A stretch of 64,000 nucleotides of DNA, taken from Lytechinus variegatus (taxonomy: Eukaryota > Echinodermata > Echinoidea > Temnopleuroida > Toxopneustidae). Shown piece after piece: positions 46,501 to 57,388 of this stretch. The translations under genes and the position numbers were made by a program. The first letter of the stretch is position 1. Every line of letters begins with the position of its first letter. Location of the stretch: the NCBI RefSeq assembly GCF_018143015.1, contig NC_054758.1:18327001-18391000 (forward strand). Reading direction: 5' to 3'. The notes under the pieces were generated by a model that saw nothing but the letters and a program-made list of their open reading frames with translations, ran no database searches and had not been told where the DNA came from.

Positions 46501-49500
46501 AACAAATCTAGGGGGGGATCGTCCCCCCACATCAAATTTAGGGGGGGGGGCACGTCCCCCCGCTTACGGCACCTATGCCATTTTCTTCTAATGATATAAA
46601 GCTATATTTACCTCATCAAAGAGCTCTATGTGAACGGAATCAATGCCCTGGCCCAGGTTGCACTGAATGGTTTTGTTCCATCGAGGGTTCTTGGACCCGT
46701 TCACATCGGTCGGTGTTTCAAAGACCGAATGCCCCACCCTCACCCTACAGTAAGGATCCATCCTCGTCATCCCATAATTCTTTGCTAATCTTGCCTGAAA
46801 TAAAACAGAATCATTTCAAATCATTTCATTTATTTCCATATTCAATTAAAGAACAAACATAATCATCAAATCACAAACAAGAATATATACATATATGTCA
46901 CACACAGAAAAAAACACATGTAAAAATGGAAAGAAAGTGAGAGAAGGCTATTTTACATCCATTTAAAAAACTACATAAAACAAATTGAAATATTTGATTT
47001 GATTTATTGTTTTCTTCTGCATCCATAACATTGGTATAATACATTTTTCATAACATAATAAACATAATATGTTAGCATTTTTGGCATAAATTGTAAATAA
47101 AGATTACTAAAATATGGTGGAAATACTAAATATGGTGGAAATACTAAAATTGAGAAAACAAATTGAATTATTATTTACTAATTGAAATCATATCTACTGT
47201 ACCACAATATTAAATAATGGATTCCTTTCTCAGTAATCCCTGTTTCTTTTCTTGGTTTTTTATATTAAAAAAATGCATTCCTTTTTGAGTAGGCCTAAAC
47301 TGTTTTTTCTCTTCTTGTTTTTATTTTTTATTTCACAATATCATTTTTCATGGAGATTGCATTGATTTATATAGATAATTATCTACTTGAAATATGTTCA
47401 AATTTTCGAACATTTCTTTAAATCTGTACAACATGAGGAAATGAAGAATGCATTTCTACTATTCATATTTTTCTGTTCAGTTCAGTTTAATCAACTAATA
47501 TTTTGACTTAAAAGAAATCAAACATTCCCCAGGTCTAGATTCATAGACTTTCCCCTCCTGAAACTGGCAACATTTATTAATTCTTTTACCTTTCTTTCTT
47601 GCTTTCATTATAGTTTATTTTCACTGACTTCTCTTGATGCTGAACGATTTCAGTGGTATTTTCTTACTTTCATGCTCAAACACATAATATCTGACTTATC
47701 TTTATCTATGAGAGCTTGAGCTTTTTGTATTTCTTGAATTCATGCAGACTTATTTTTACCAAATGAATTTTTACTTTTCATTTCAAACTTTAGTACTCTG
47801 TTAACTGCAACAGATGTATGGAATGAAATAACACATCAGTATTGATTTAAATTAAAGGGAAGAGTTCCTTTTGCAAGAGCCACTCGAAGTGAAGAAAAAA
47901 ATATGTTAGGGTAAGGAGTAGGGCTGGGATTAGGAGTAGGGTTAGGGTGGCTGTCGCAAAAGGAACATTTTCCGAATTGAATTAATTTTCTCTTTATGAA
48001 TTAAGTATATTACCTGTGAAATTGTAATACTAAGTCGACCAACAAAAGAGCCATATCCTTGCTGAGCCTGTCCTCCATACTGTAGCGCCCTCGCAGTCTG
48101 CTCGTCTGACGTTATTTGCTGTTGTTGCTGCCCCGTGGGACCTCCTCCGATTCGAAGAAAGTCATCAGGCAGATCTCCAACAAAGACCTAAGTGAGAATG
48201 CAGAAGATATTTCACGGGTGAACAAGATGATGAAGATCTTTCATACCTGAGGTAACAATGTGATGCCTTTTTTTTAGAATCACAAATTCATCAAGTGGAA
48301 AATGGCCCAAACTGACATATTTCTAAGATTACCAATTAGATCTAGTCTATGTTTGCTTTATGGATTTAGACCCAGGGGGGGGGGCACTCACAAAATAAGG
48401 CATACGGGGATGTGCCGCTGGAATGGGTTGCTTTTTTGGAAGAAATCCCTAAACATGGGGATGGTTTTATGCTGGAAAATCCCTAAAAATGGCCCAAATT
48501 TTTAGATACTCGCCTTAAACATGGGTCCATATTCTCCACCAATTTTTGGTGATAACCCTTTTTTTTCTTTTTTTGGCTTGTCAAATCTTAATAAATCCTT
48601 AAAGGGGAAGTTTACCCTGAAGAAAACTTTAATGTAAAAATAGCAGAAAAAATAGTAAAAAATATTGGTGAAGGTTTGAGGAAAATCCGTTAAAGAATAA
48701 GAAAGTTAGAGAGTTCAAAGTTTTGGATTTGTGACGTTATAAATGAGCAGCTGCCCCATGTGTTATGTAATATAAAATGCATGAATTTCAGATTTTGTAT
48801 GGTTCCTGATGACTTAATTTTGTTTTCTATTCATGATCGGGTGTGAAATGATTTATCTATTGATATACAAAAGGTACGGTGAAAACCATTTTCAATTTTC
48901 TGAGAAAATGACATTTTATTGATTTTTTACCATTCGCTATGTAGGAATGCTGCTCGCATATGACGTCACAAATCAAATAATTGAAATTTTAATAACTTTT
49001 TAATCATTTGATGAATTTTTCTCAAACCTTTGGCAATAATTTTTATTATTTTTTCTGCTATTTTTACAATAAACTTTTTAATTTTTAGCCAAAACAACCA
49101 GTAAATATGGTATGGGTTTTGAACCTTCAGCTGCACACCCCCGTCCAAACCAAATCTAAGTAACCCCCATCCCGGGATTAAGAAACAAGGTAGAGGTGCT
49201 GTTCCTAAAATTGGGACTGTCCTAGAAAACAAGGATATCCTCATAAACCAAGACAAATGGTGTCTTGATAAATTGGGATTGTCCTTGTTTATGGGGACAG
49301 TTTCTTTTTACTTACCACTGCGGGATATAGACAGCAATTACAGGGAAAGTGCTAAAATAATCATTCATCTTGTAGAAGAACAAATTGAAACAATTGTGAC
49401 ATACATCGCATGAAGTGTTCCCCATCTTTTCATAATATCAATATTTTTCTTGTTTTTCTAATGAATTCTTGTTTTAAAATGAAATCAATTTCATATAAAT

Positions 49501-52500
49501 ATCAGAAATGAAGTTGAATTCCATTTAAAGCTAGATATTTTAGAAGGAAAGTAGAAATCTTGGGGGCAAATTTTTTTTTTGTACACGCACATGAATGGGA
49601 TTACGCAACGCATGCCATGGCTTCGACCCTTCGTGGAGAGTAAGCATTATTAGTAAATGATTTACACTCTCTAGGAGCCTGCTAGCTTCTCCTGATCACA
49701 GCTAACATGATCTGGGGGTTAAGGCCCATGACCTCCACTGCTTCCATAACGTTCCGGTATATAGCCTAGGGACTCGCCCTCGTTACATCCAACACTAATC
49801 ATGATGATGATGACTTGTTGAATATAGATTATGATCTGAATGATAGGGCTCTTCCCCTACACACCTCAAGTCCCAAATCGAAAGTTAACCAGAAACTTTC
49901 AACAAAACTGGCAAACAAAAATAGTAGGCCAAAAGGTAAAAGTAAAAGTAAATCACTTAAAGTGTTGAACATGAATTGCCAGAGTGTCAAAGCTAAACGG
50001 GAACAGTTCCATGCATTACTAGAATTCGAGCAACCAGATATTATTGTTGGGACAGAGTCGTGGCTACATAAGGACATAAATTCTGGGGAAATTTTTCCTC
50101 CAAATTTCCAAGTGTTTAGGAGAGATCGAACTGATGGTGACTCGCATGGTGGGGTTTTTGTTGCAGTTAGAGACAATATGATAGCCACTGAGGAACGAAG
50201 CTTAGCAACCGACAGTGAGAGTATTTGGATTAGCATTCATATCAAGTCAACCACTCCACTTTATATAGGGGCTTTTTATAGATCGCAGACTACAAATGTT
50301 GATTACATCAAACTTTTGGACCTTCCACTGAGTAAAATCCCGCAGCAAGCTTCAATTTGGCTGTTGGGTGATTTCAACCTTCCTGATGTGGATTGGGAGA
50401 ACTTTAGATTTGTCCCAGGAGGTTCTTACCCTGGTCCAAGCAAGGCGATGGTTGACATGGCTTTGGACTACAATCTCTTTCAAATGGTCAACAAACCAAC
50501 TAGGCTCAATAATGTTCTTGACCTATGTTTTACAAACTCACCATCTTTTGTATCAAACATAGAAATTATTCCAGGAATAAGTGATCACGATGTAGTTGTC
50601 GTTAACATCATGGCGAAGCCTAAGTTAAGTAGACCGGTTAAACGTAAAATCTACTTATATAAGAGAGCTAATTTTCCAGGCATAGACGATCGTCTTGCTG
50701 CTTTCAACACTAAGCTATCTCCGGAGTACGTCCGGGACAAAGACATCGATGAGCTGGTTCGGGAGCTCAACCAAGTGATTGGAGAGGCGATGACAAGTTG
50801 CATTCCTTCTAAAATGACTTCTTCAAGATGGAAGTTACCGTGGATCAGTCATACCATTAAGCAAAACCTACACAATCAAACAGAGGCTTTACAAGAAAGC
50901 TAAGAAGAGCGGTTCCGCAGAGGATTGGAAAGAGTTTACACTCCTACGGAGGAGCACAGACAGAGAGATAAGAAGAGCTAGAAACGATTACATGGAGGAC
51001 ATTATTGGTGGCTCACTTCAAACCAATAACACAAAGCCCTTCTGGAACTACATAAAGTCAATCAAGAGGGAAATACTTGGGGTTCCTACATTGTCAGTAG
51101 ATAATGTCAAGGTCACATTACCTAAGGATAAAGCAAATGCTTTGAATAAACAATTTAGCTCAGTATTCACACAAGAAAACCTGACAAATCTTCCAGATAT
51201 TCAGGATTCTGATATTCCGGATTTGCCTGACATCATAGTTACGCAGACGGGGGTTGAGAAACTCTTAAAAAAAATCCAACCCAACAAAGCTTCTGGACCT
51301 GATGCCATTCCGGCAAAGATATTAAAGGAGTGTGCAACGTCATTGGCTCCAGTATTAACGAAGATCTATCAAAAATCCCTGGACTCTGGACGTGTACCTT
51401 CGGTCTGGAGAGAAGCGAATGTAACCCCACTCTACAAGAAAGGTGACAGGAGTGAGGCCAGTAACTATCGACCAGTATCCCTGACTTCCATACCTTGTAA
51501 GATCCTGGAGCATATTATTCATCATCACATCATGGCTCACTACGACAAGCATGGTGTACTTGCGGATGTACAACATGGATTCCGCAAGGGTCGATCATGT
51601 GAGACACAGTTAGCAGCTCTTGCAGATGACCTAGCCAAGGCTCTGGATAATAGAGGTCAGGTAGATTTAATCATCATGGACTTTAGTAAGGCCTTCGATT
51701 CCGTGCCACACAAACGCCTGCTCAGAAAACTTCATGGCACGGGGGTTCGCAAAAACACCCTCCAGTGGATTGATTCGTTCTTAACAAATCGTCACCAGCA
51801 AGTAGTCGTTCAGGGTGAAACCTCAGAAAAGTGTGAGGTAACATCAGGCGTCCCGCAAGGGACGGTCCTCGGACCCCTCCTGTTCCTCGCATATATCAAC
51901 GATCTTCCTTCTGGGATGCACTCCAATGTTCGGCTTTTTGCAGATGACTGTATTGTATACCGAGACATACATGATACTAGGGACACAGAAATCTTGCAAG
52001 GGGACCTAAATAAACTAACTACATGGGAAAAGGATTGGCAGATGTCATTCAATGCCTCTAAATGTTTTCAAATGAGAATCACACATAAGAGAAAACCAAT
52101 CCAAACCAGCTACAGGCTCGGTAATGTCACGTTGGAAGAAGTGCAACATCATCCCTATCTCGGTGTGGAGTTATCAAGGGACCTATGTTGGTCAACTCAC
52201 ATTGACCAAATTTCATCAAAAGCCAATAGGATGTTAGGACTCTTAAAGAGAAATCTGCACTCTTGCAGTACTCGTACAAAGGAAATTGCATATAAATCTC
52301 TAATACGACCAAGGTTGGAATACTGCGCAGCAGTTTGGGATCCACAACACAAATCAGACCAGGATAAATTAGAAAGGGTTCAACATAGAGCGGCTAGATT
52401 TACCTTGAAGGATTATAGTAGGGAATCTAGTGTCACCAAGATGCTACAAAAACTAAAGTGGGACACATTGAAAGTCCGCAGAAGTAAGGCTAGACTGACA

Positions 52501-53171
52501 ACCTTGTACAAAGAGACACATGGATTTGTACCCTCCAACATATCAGCCCACCTTCAATCTCAAAACCCAACTAGTTGTAGATATCGAACAAGACAAAAGG
52601 GAACTCTCAAATACAATGTTATAAGATCAAATAAAGACTGCTACCGATACTCCCTGTATCCTAAGACCATCCCAGAATGGAACCTTCTCTCTGAGGATGT
52701 TAGAAATTCTAAAGACGTAGGAGTTTTCAAACTCAAACTTGAAAGTTTGGACATCAACACTCTTGTCTCCAAAGCACACTACCAAAACTAACTGTGTTTA
52801 GCGCTTGACCCCCTAAACCCAAACGTACGCGACAACCAGATGCTGGTGATTGTACGTCAACGGACAGATACAGGCATACAGATAGTTACTTATTAATATT
52901 ATTACGTTAGGCCACTCGCCGCGCCGCGCCCCCATGTCTAAATTTTAAGCAACAAAAATCGTAGTTAGTGGGACCGAGCTCGAATTGCGGAATAAGCTTC
53001 CGGAATTTAGAGACGAATTCCAGGACAAAATAGACATCATATAATTCAAAACGTTCAGTGTTGTTATCTTCTAATTCTTATGATACTCAAAATATTTTGC
53101 ATTATTCGCTAAGTTCACTTAAATGAGATAAAACGTACCTGATCTCTTCGGGATGTCGTAGACGTTGCCAT
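43346..53171 (-). CDS. TOLLIP: Toll-interacting protein (TOLLIP), complete, six coding exons
   Basis: TOLLIP is a cytosolic/endosomal adaptor that binds ubiquitin (CUE), phosphoinositides (C2) and Tom1 (N-terminal region); it dampens Toll/IL-1 receptor signalling and links ubiquitinated cargo to endosomes and autophagy. Exons: 53171-53139, 48187-48014, 46794-46612, 46160-46008, 44417-44300, 43539-43346. All have GT/AG borders and join in frame to 855 nt (284 residues plus stop). Diagnostic segments are [11 protein letters not shown] near residue 14, [15 protein letters not shown] and [12 protein letters not shown] in C2, and [20 protein letters not shown] with a final SLLQM in CUE. Length is near that of vertebrate TOLLIP (~274). 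Intron 1 (4.95 kb) holds a MITE and an antisense LINE. Confidence 0.97.
44300..44417 (-). CDS. TOLLIP: TOLLIP exon 5 (Pro/Val/Tyr linker)
   Basis: Acceptor CATCTCAG|CAAGTG, donor GTTGCTG|GTAAAT; 118 nt, phase 0 to phase 1. Encodes a low-complexity linker ([26 protein letters not shown]) between C2 and CUE. Confidence 0.9.
45281..45700. mobile_element. MITE with CCCCAAGTCTGCGCA ends, in TOLLIP intron 4
   Basis: GGTCCCCAAGTCTGCGCACC at the left is mirrored by GACTGCGCAGACTTGGGGG at the right. An extra inner CCCCATGTCTGCGCACC and GCGCAGACAAGGGGG form a second nested pair. No ORF. Confidence 0.7.
45722..45990. mobile_element. MITE with CTTACAAAGAGTTGCGATTGAT ends
   Basis: ACAAAGAGTTGCGATTGATC and GATTGATTGGATCAATCGTAACTCTTTGCACG are inverse, both flanking a TCCGATCAATCG palindrome-like core. 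It lies in TOLLIP intron 4 just beyond exon 4. Confidence 0.7.
46008..46160 (-). CDS. TOLLIP: TOLLIP exon 4 (end of C2)
   Basis: Acceptor CTGAACAG|AAAGCC, donor TATACA|GTGAGT; 153 nt, 51 codons. Encodes [13 protein letters not shown] and [18 protein letters not shown], typical of the C-terminal half of TOLLIP C2. Confidence 0.95.
46398..46583. mobile_element. G-rich MITE fragment in TOLLIP intron 3
   Basis: ATTGGCGGCAGAAGCC at the left versus CCCCGCTTACGGCACCTATGCC at the right, with G-runs and GAAGCAAAAAAA interior like the other GGCGG elements. The ends are only loosely inverse. Confidence 0.4.
46612..46794 (-). CDS. TOLLIP: TOLLIP exon 3 (C2 core)
   Basis: Acceptor TTTCAG|GCAAGA, donor GATGAG|GTAAAT; 183 nt, 61 codons. 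Contains [17 protein letters not shown] and NPRWNK, the most conserved parts of the C2 domain. Confidence 0.95.
47873..47966. mobile_element. 94-bp fold-back with TTAGGG-like core, TOLLIP intron 2
   Basis: GTTCCTTTTGCAAGAGCCAC and its inverse GTGGCTGTCGCAAAAGGAAC bound a G-rich core with repeated TTAGG/GTAGGG (GGAGTAGGGTTAGGG). Confidence 0.65.
48014..48187 (-). CDS. TOLLIP: TOLLIP exon 2 (Tom1-binding region, start of C2)
   Basis: Acceptor CACTTAG|GTC, donor TCACAG|GTAATA; 174 nt, 58 codons. It encodes [13 protein letters not shown], a poly-Gln stretch (five Q) and ARALQYGGQ, then GRLSITISQ, the first C2 strand. Confidence 0.95.
48369..49165. mobile_element. G-rich MITE split by a family B MITE (48600-49082)
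   Basis: The left half starts with a G-run and GCACTCACAAAATAAGGC; the right half ends GTAACCCCCATCCCGGG. Between them a complete family B copy runs from AAAGGGGAAGTTTACCC to ATTTTTACAATAAACTTTTT, containing TGTGACGTTATAAATGAGCA and TGACGTCACAAATCAAATA. The nested order dates family B as the later insertion. Confidence 0.6.
49815..50903 (+). CDS. LINE endonuclease domain (5' part of ORF2)
   Basis: 362 codons. After a basic, Lys-rich lead of about 45 residues comes an apurinic-endonuclease-like fold: [19 protein letters not shown] (catalytic E), [10 protein letters not shown] (D/N) and SDHDVVVV (the SDH motif). Together these are the active-site set of non-LTR retrotransposon endonucleases, which nick target DNA for reverse transcription. 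The last ~14 codons are out of frame: the true continuation ([11 protein letters not shown]) is in the +1 frame from about 50880, so a single base was gained or lost near 50830-50880. Confidence 0.85.
   Translation: MLNIDYDLNDRALPLHTSSPKSKVNQKLSTKLANKNSRPKGKSKSKSLKVLNMNCQSVKAKREQFHALLEFEQPDIIVGTESWLHKDINSGEIFPPNFQVFRRDRTDGDSHGGVFVAVRDNMIATEERSLATDSESIWISIHIKSTTPLYIGAFYRSQTTNVDYIKLLDLPLSKIPQQASIWLLGDFNLPDVDWENFRFVPGGSYPGPSKAMVDMALDYNLFQMVNKPTRLNNVLDLCFTNSPSFVSNIEIIPGISDHDVVVVNIMAKPKLSRPVKRKIYLYKRANFPGIDDRLAAFNTKLSPEYVRDKDIDELVRELNQVIGEAMTSCIPSKMTSSRWKLPWISHTIKQNLHNQTEALQES
50992..52791 (+). CDS. LINE reverse transcriptase (3' part of ORF2)
   Basis: 599 codons from the first Met; homology begins ~110 nt earlier in the same frame. 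RT motifs in order: [47 protein letters not shown] (motif A), [20 protein letters not shown] (motif B) and [10 protein letters not shown] (catalytic FADD). The tail holds [13 protein letters not shown] and [13 protein letters not shown], typical of the CR1/jockey group. No internal stop. The catalytic residues are intact, so the element is recent; only the upstream frameshift prevents one continuous protein. Confidence 0.92.
   Translation: MEDIIGGSLQTNNTKPFWNYIKSIKREILGVPTLSVDNVKVTLPKDKANALNKQFSSVFTQENLTNLPDIQDSDIPDLPDIIVTQTGVEKLLKKIQPNKASGPDAIPAKILKECATSLAPVLTKIYQKSLDSGRVPSVWREANVTPLYKKGDRSEASNYRPVSLTSIPCKILEHIIHHHIMAHYDKHGVLADVQHGFRKGRSCETQLAALADDLAKALDNRGQVDLIIMDFSKAFDSVPHKRLLRKLHGTGVRKNTLQWIDSFLTNRHQQVVVQGETSEKCEVTSGVPQGTVLGPLLFLAYINDLPSGMHSNVRLFADDCIVYRDIHDTRDTEILQGDLNKLTTWEKDWQMSFNASKCFQMRITHKRKPIQTSYRLGNVTLEEVQHHPYLGVELSRDLCWSTHIDQISSKANRMLGLLKRNLHSCSTRTKEIAYKSLIRPRLEYCAAVWDPQHKSDQDKLERVQHRAARFTLKDYSRESSVTKMLQKLKWDTLKVRRSKARLTTLYKETHGFVPSNISAHLQSQNPTSCRYRTRQKGTLKYNVIRSNKDCYRYSLYPKTIPEWNLLSEDVRNSKDVGVFKLKLESLDINTLVSKAHYQN
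53139..53171 (-). CDS. TOLLIP: TOLLIP exon 1 (start)
   Basis: It encodes only [11 protein letters not shown] and ends AGATCAG|GTACGT, phase 0. The start matches the MATT-type start of vertebrate TOLLIP. No in-frame upstream ATG is evident. Confidence 0.88.
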
Positions 53172-53194
53172 TTTCCAGTTTTCAATAACATCGA

Positions 53195-53202
53195 TGACGT
53201 CA
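53195..53202. promoter_or_regulatory. CRE-like TGACGTCA next to the TOLLIP start
   Basis: A perfect palindromic CRE (ATF/CREB consensus) sits 24 bp upstream of the TOLLIP ATG, with TGATGTCATG and ATGACGTTCA variants in the next 45 bp. It could lie in the promoter or the 5' leader. TGACGTCA also occurs in family B MITEs nearby, so it may be element-derived or chance. Confidence 0.4.
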
Positions 53203-53430
53203 TAAATGTGATGTCATGATTGCATATGACGTTCAATGTCAAATCATGACTGTTTTCCCAGCTGTTTCTGAGTCACACATCGTTCATTCATTCAACCTCT
53301 TTTCACGACATATTTATTGTTCATAAGAATATTTTTGGGGTCAGTTATCAGGGAGATCTTTCCTTTTTGTTACCTCGGCTCGCTCCATCCATGGCCCGAT
53401 CCATGGGCGAATATTTAAGAGGCATTAATG

Positions 53431-53861
53431 AAGGGGAAGTTGACAAAAAGTATATATTGGCGAAGGTTTGAGGAAAATCCATCAAAGATTAAGACAGTTA
53501 TTAGAATTTAAGTTATCGATTTTTACGAACAGCTGCTCGATATGTTATGTAATAGGCCTATTACATGTATAAAATGCATATAATTTTTCAATTTTGTAAT
53601 GTTCACTTTCAGGAGCAGGGATGAATTAAATATATCTTGGGTGTATCTTGATATATACCAATCACCAAAGGTACAATAGAAAACGTTTTCAAATTTTTAT
53701 TGATTTTTCAAGTTTAAATTCATAATCTATATGGGAAGCTATTCACACATTTACATCACAAATAAGAAAAATTGCAAGTCTAATAACTTTTCAAATCTTT
53801 GATTTTCAAACCATAACCAATATGTTTTCTGCTATTTTACAATACTAGTGAACTTTTTGTT
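53431..53861. mobile_element. MITE family B, copy 3 (upstream of TOLLIP)
   Basis: AAGGGGAAGTTGACAAAAAG, GGCGAAGGTTTGAGGAAAAT and, at the right, TTTTCTGCTATTTTACAATA match 48600-49082. It is more diverged than that copy. Confidence 0.65.
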
Positions 53862-54299
53862 GAGTTACTTCCTCGTAAGACCATCAAATTATAGGACATA
53901 GGTATTCGTTATGCAATTAAAGTATAAGATCGCTCATCTGTTGTCTCTAAGAAAGGACCCCATTTTCATTTTTAGTAGCTTAATACCTAGCTCTCTCTTC
54001 ATATTCCAGCTGATTAATCAGAACAAATTAGTCAATCAATTTATCAATGAACCAACAGAATCAACAAATTGCAATATATTTCGCACTCAAGAAATCAAAC
54101 GATCTGTAATTGATCAATAATTTAATGGGCCAGTCAAAACTCAATCAATAATTCATTTGATCAGTCAGATTAAAACATAAAGGCAATCATATCAATAGGC
54201 ACTCTCTCTACCAATCACCATTCCTCAATTTGTCATTCATTCAGTAAACTAATATATTGCTCCATATCGTACAATCAGTATAGGTCAAACAAATAACCA

Positions 54300-55030
54300 A
54301 CCAACAAGTACCCATCAATCATTCAAACAATGTACCAATCAATTACCCATCAATCAATCAATGTACCAAACAACCAACCAATCAAGTACCCATCACTCAA
54401 TCGATGTACCAAGCAATCAATGTACCAATCAATCAAACAATCAATCTATCAATCAACCAATCAATAATCAATCAACCAATCAAGTACCTATCAATCAATC
54501 AACCTATCACGTACCTATCAATCAATCAACCTATCAAGTACCTATCAATCAATCAACCAATCAAGTACCTATCAATCAATCAATCAATCAAGTACCTATC
54601 AAGTACCTATCAATCAATCAATCAACCAATCAAGTACCTATCAATCAATCAACTTACCTATCAATCAACCAATCAAGTACCTATCAATCAATCAAACAAT
54701 CAAGTACTTATCAATCAATCAACCAATCAAGTACCTATCAATCAATCAACCTATCAAGTACCTATCAATCAATCAACCTATCAAGTACTTATCAATCAAT
54801 CAATCAAACAATCAAGTACCTATCAATCAATCAACCAATCAAGTACCTATCAATCAATCAACCAATCAAGTACCTATCAATCAATCAACCTATCACGTAC
54901 CTATCAATCAATCAATCAACCTATCAATCAACCTATCAAGTACCTATCAATCAATCAACCAATCAAGTACCTATCAATCAATCAATCAATTAAGCAATCA
55001 ATCACTTTAACCAACCAATCAATCAATCAA
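54300..55030. repeat. CAAT-based minisatellite (~23-31 bp units)
   Basis: Units combine CAATCAATCAAC with (C/T)(A/C)ATCAAGTACCTAT. About 25 units are present. Two overlapping plus-strand frames stay open for over 200 codons because TAG/TGA cannot arise in this composition; they are not proteins. Confidence 0.95.
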
Positions 55031-55089
55031 TGGATCAAACAAATGATCAAATATCAATCACTATTCTTTAACCCATTGGAGGCTGGCTG

Positions 55090-56040
55090 AATATGCGAAA
55101 ACACAAATTTTCCTCAGGCCGAGTCTCCACCAGGTTAAAGAACAGACTTGCCCCTGAGACTTCTTGCTCCAGTTCTCTCTCATTATGTCATGAACTTAGA
55201 GCAAGTACATTACACATTGTGATGTACATTACATCATAATTTCACCCCAAATTACATTGGAACTACAGTATACAACAATGTAATATCGACAAAGCAATTA
55301 ATTGCATAGAAACTGACCACTTTATCATTGAACGCTGTCACTTTCATGAAAACATTAAGGGCTGTTGACCAATGTTAGCCACTAATGACAGAGGACTATC
55401 ATTGACTTTTTTAAATTCACCAAACCCTCATTTTCTGATATAAACAAATTGATTATGTTTGCTCACTGTTGGAGATTTGAAATGTAAAAATATTCAGGTG
55501 GGAGGGGGGGGGACAATAAATCAACTCCCTTTTATAAACTATGGGTATGCTGTTCAAATCTCTACCAGTGATGGATCCACATGGCAATAAACCAAGTTCC
55601 AATGTAAATTCATTACAAGACGCAACAGATAAAATACCACAGCAATATTTTTTTCATCTTAAAACTCAAAGAAATATAATTTTCACGAAATCATATCATA
55701 GTACATATCATTATCATGCATAAAACATCACAAGTGAAATAAAACTGGTTTGTTCTCAATAAAAGCATGTATAAGAAACTGTTCAATTTCTCAAGTCATC
55801 AAATCCACTCAATTACTTAAATCTAAAGATAAAAAATATCAAGTAATTCAAATGGATTTGCACAGATTATATCAAAAGCATCAATATAATAGATGTTAAG
55901 CTTCCCAGCTTAAACGAATGCATTGCATTATTTTTCTTTATTTCTCAATGAATTGTAATTTGTAAGTAGTACTCTGTTCTACATAGCACCATGAAATTTA
56001 AGAATATATGCCTTTTAAAGTTTGCGATACACTTAAAACA
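55090..56040. other. AT-rich non-coding stretch
   Basis: No gene, repeat family or RNA was recognised apart from a short G-run at about 55504. Confidence 0.45.
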
Positions 56041-56044
56041 CAAT

Positions 56045-56349
56045 GGCCTGTATTCTGAAGTCAGGTTTAACTTAGACCATGGTCCAACTCTGTGCAAAAG
56101 TTATGGGAGGCCAAAAGTGTCAATTTTTTTAATTAAGTTGTATGTATCTTATATTTACTGTGCTCTTTCCCGATTATTCAATGGGAAGACAATTATACTT
56201 CATAGACAATTATGAATGATTTGAGAGCCAAATGAGCTGAAATATGATATTCCTACTGTTGGTGATTTATGTAAAATTTGGCTATCCATACTTAAACCAC
56301 ACCTTTAAACCAGAGATTAAGTTAAACCTGACTTCAGAATGCGAGCCCT
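56045..56349. mobile_element. MITE family D, copy 1
   Basis: GGCCTGTATTCTGAAGTCAGG and GTTAAACCTGACTTCAGAAT are inverse, followed inward by TTTAACTTAGACCATGGTCC at the left. About 305 bp. A second full copy is at 63671-63990. Confidence 0.8.
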
Positions 56350-57388
56350 AGTGTTGTAAATTTGTAAAGTTTGGTCAGTTATTTTCACTAACAGATGTTA
56401 TAAGCTACTGAAACTCTTGCATTTGATTGGCTGATAGCAAATTAGTCAATGAAAATCTCTAAAACAAACTTTTCATGAAAGCGCCCCTTGAAATATATTA
56501 CTAATCTAGAGAAAAGTGAATTAATTGAATTAAATCATTCACATGTGTTTTGTTAAAGGATATCAATTGATAATTTTCTGGGCAGCATTTTAACCCATCT
56601 TTTTAGCAGCATAGAGAGGGTATACAAAACATGAATAAATTTCATATATTTGTCCATTTTGGGAGGACAAAGAAAAATAAGGGACTCATAGCTAGTCATA
56701 CATCTAGCCCTGTCCGTGCTAAATCTTCAAAAGTATTTAATTTACTTTTTTTTAAAACGGTTGCATTTGAAATTCTTATTCATGATTTGATTTTCTGACA
56801 GAAATTTACCAAATAAAGAGAAAGGGATTCAAATTAAATTTCATATTTCTTCAAAGTTCAATTTTTCATGTGAATATCATTTCAAATACATTCAATAAAT
56901 TATCACAAAATCTTTCAAAATATTACTGTATTGTGTGCATTCATTAAATCTGCTTACTCTGAATATTAAAAACTAAAAATTTATGAAAATAATAAATGTT
57001 TTTAAAGAGATATTTTGTAATTCATTGACATTTCAGGGTAACCTCAAATCATACAGCAATAACTAATTTTGCATATTTCAATTGAATTATTTTGCTGATA
57101 ATAAATTCATTTCATTATTGTCCAAACTGTGAGGAAATAAAATTGAATATGCAGCGAGAACTAACATTACATTTAGAGAAAAATGAGAAAATATATATTC
57201 AAAGACAATATTTAACTTTTCCAGAATGAGTTTAAATGAAATTTGCATTCATCAAATTATGACTGCAATATTCATTTATCAAGATTCTTTTTCTTTACTA
57301 ACAAGTTTAAATCAATACTAGAAAAGGTGGCAAAATTAAGCAGAATTCAAATTTGAATCAAAGTATTTTCCATTGATGAGGCATCAAA
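56350..57388. other. AT-rich non-coding stretch
   Basis: Nothing recognisable beyond short A/T runs. Confidence 0.45.

Larger units (their letters stand above)
49640..52870 (+). mobile_element. CR1/jockey-group LINE, nearly intact, antisense in TOLLIP intron 1
   Basis: It carries an endonuclease-RT polyprotein in two overlapping frames (49815-50903 and about 50860-52791) with one frameshift between them. No gag-like ORF1 is seen upstream, so it may be 5'-truncated. No poly-A tail or clear target duplication was found; the outer limits given are approximate. Confidence 0.85.

Noticed and set aside
54361-55090. Overlapping 210- and 228-codon frames rich in Q, S, N, Y
   Set aside because: They run through a CAAT minisatellite in which stop codons rarely occur; two frames are open at once, as expected for composition.
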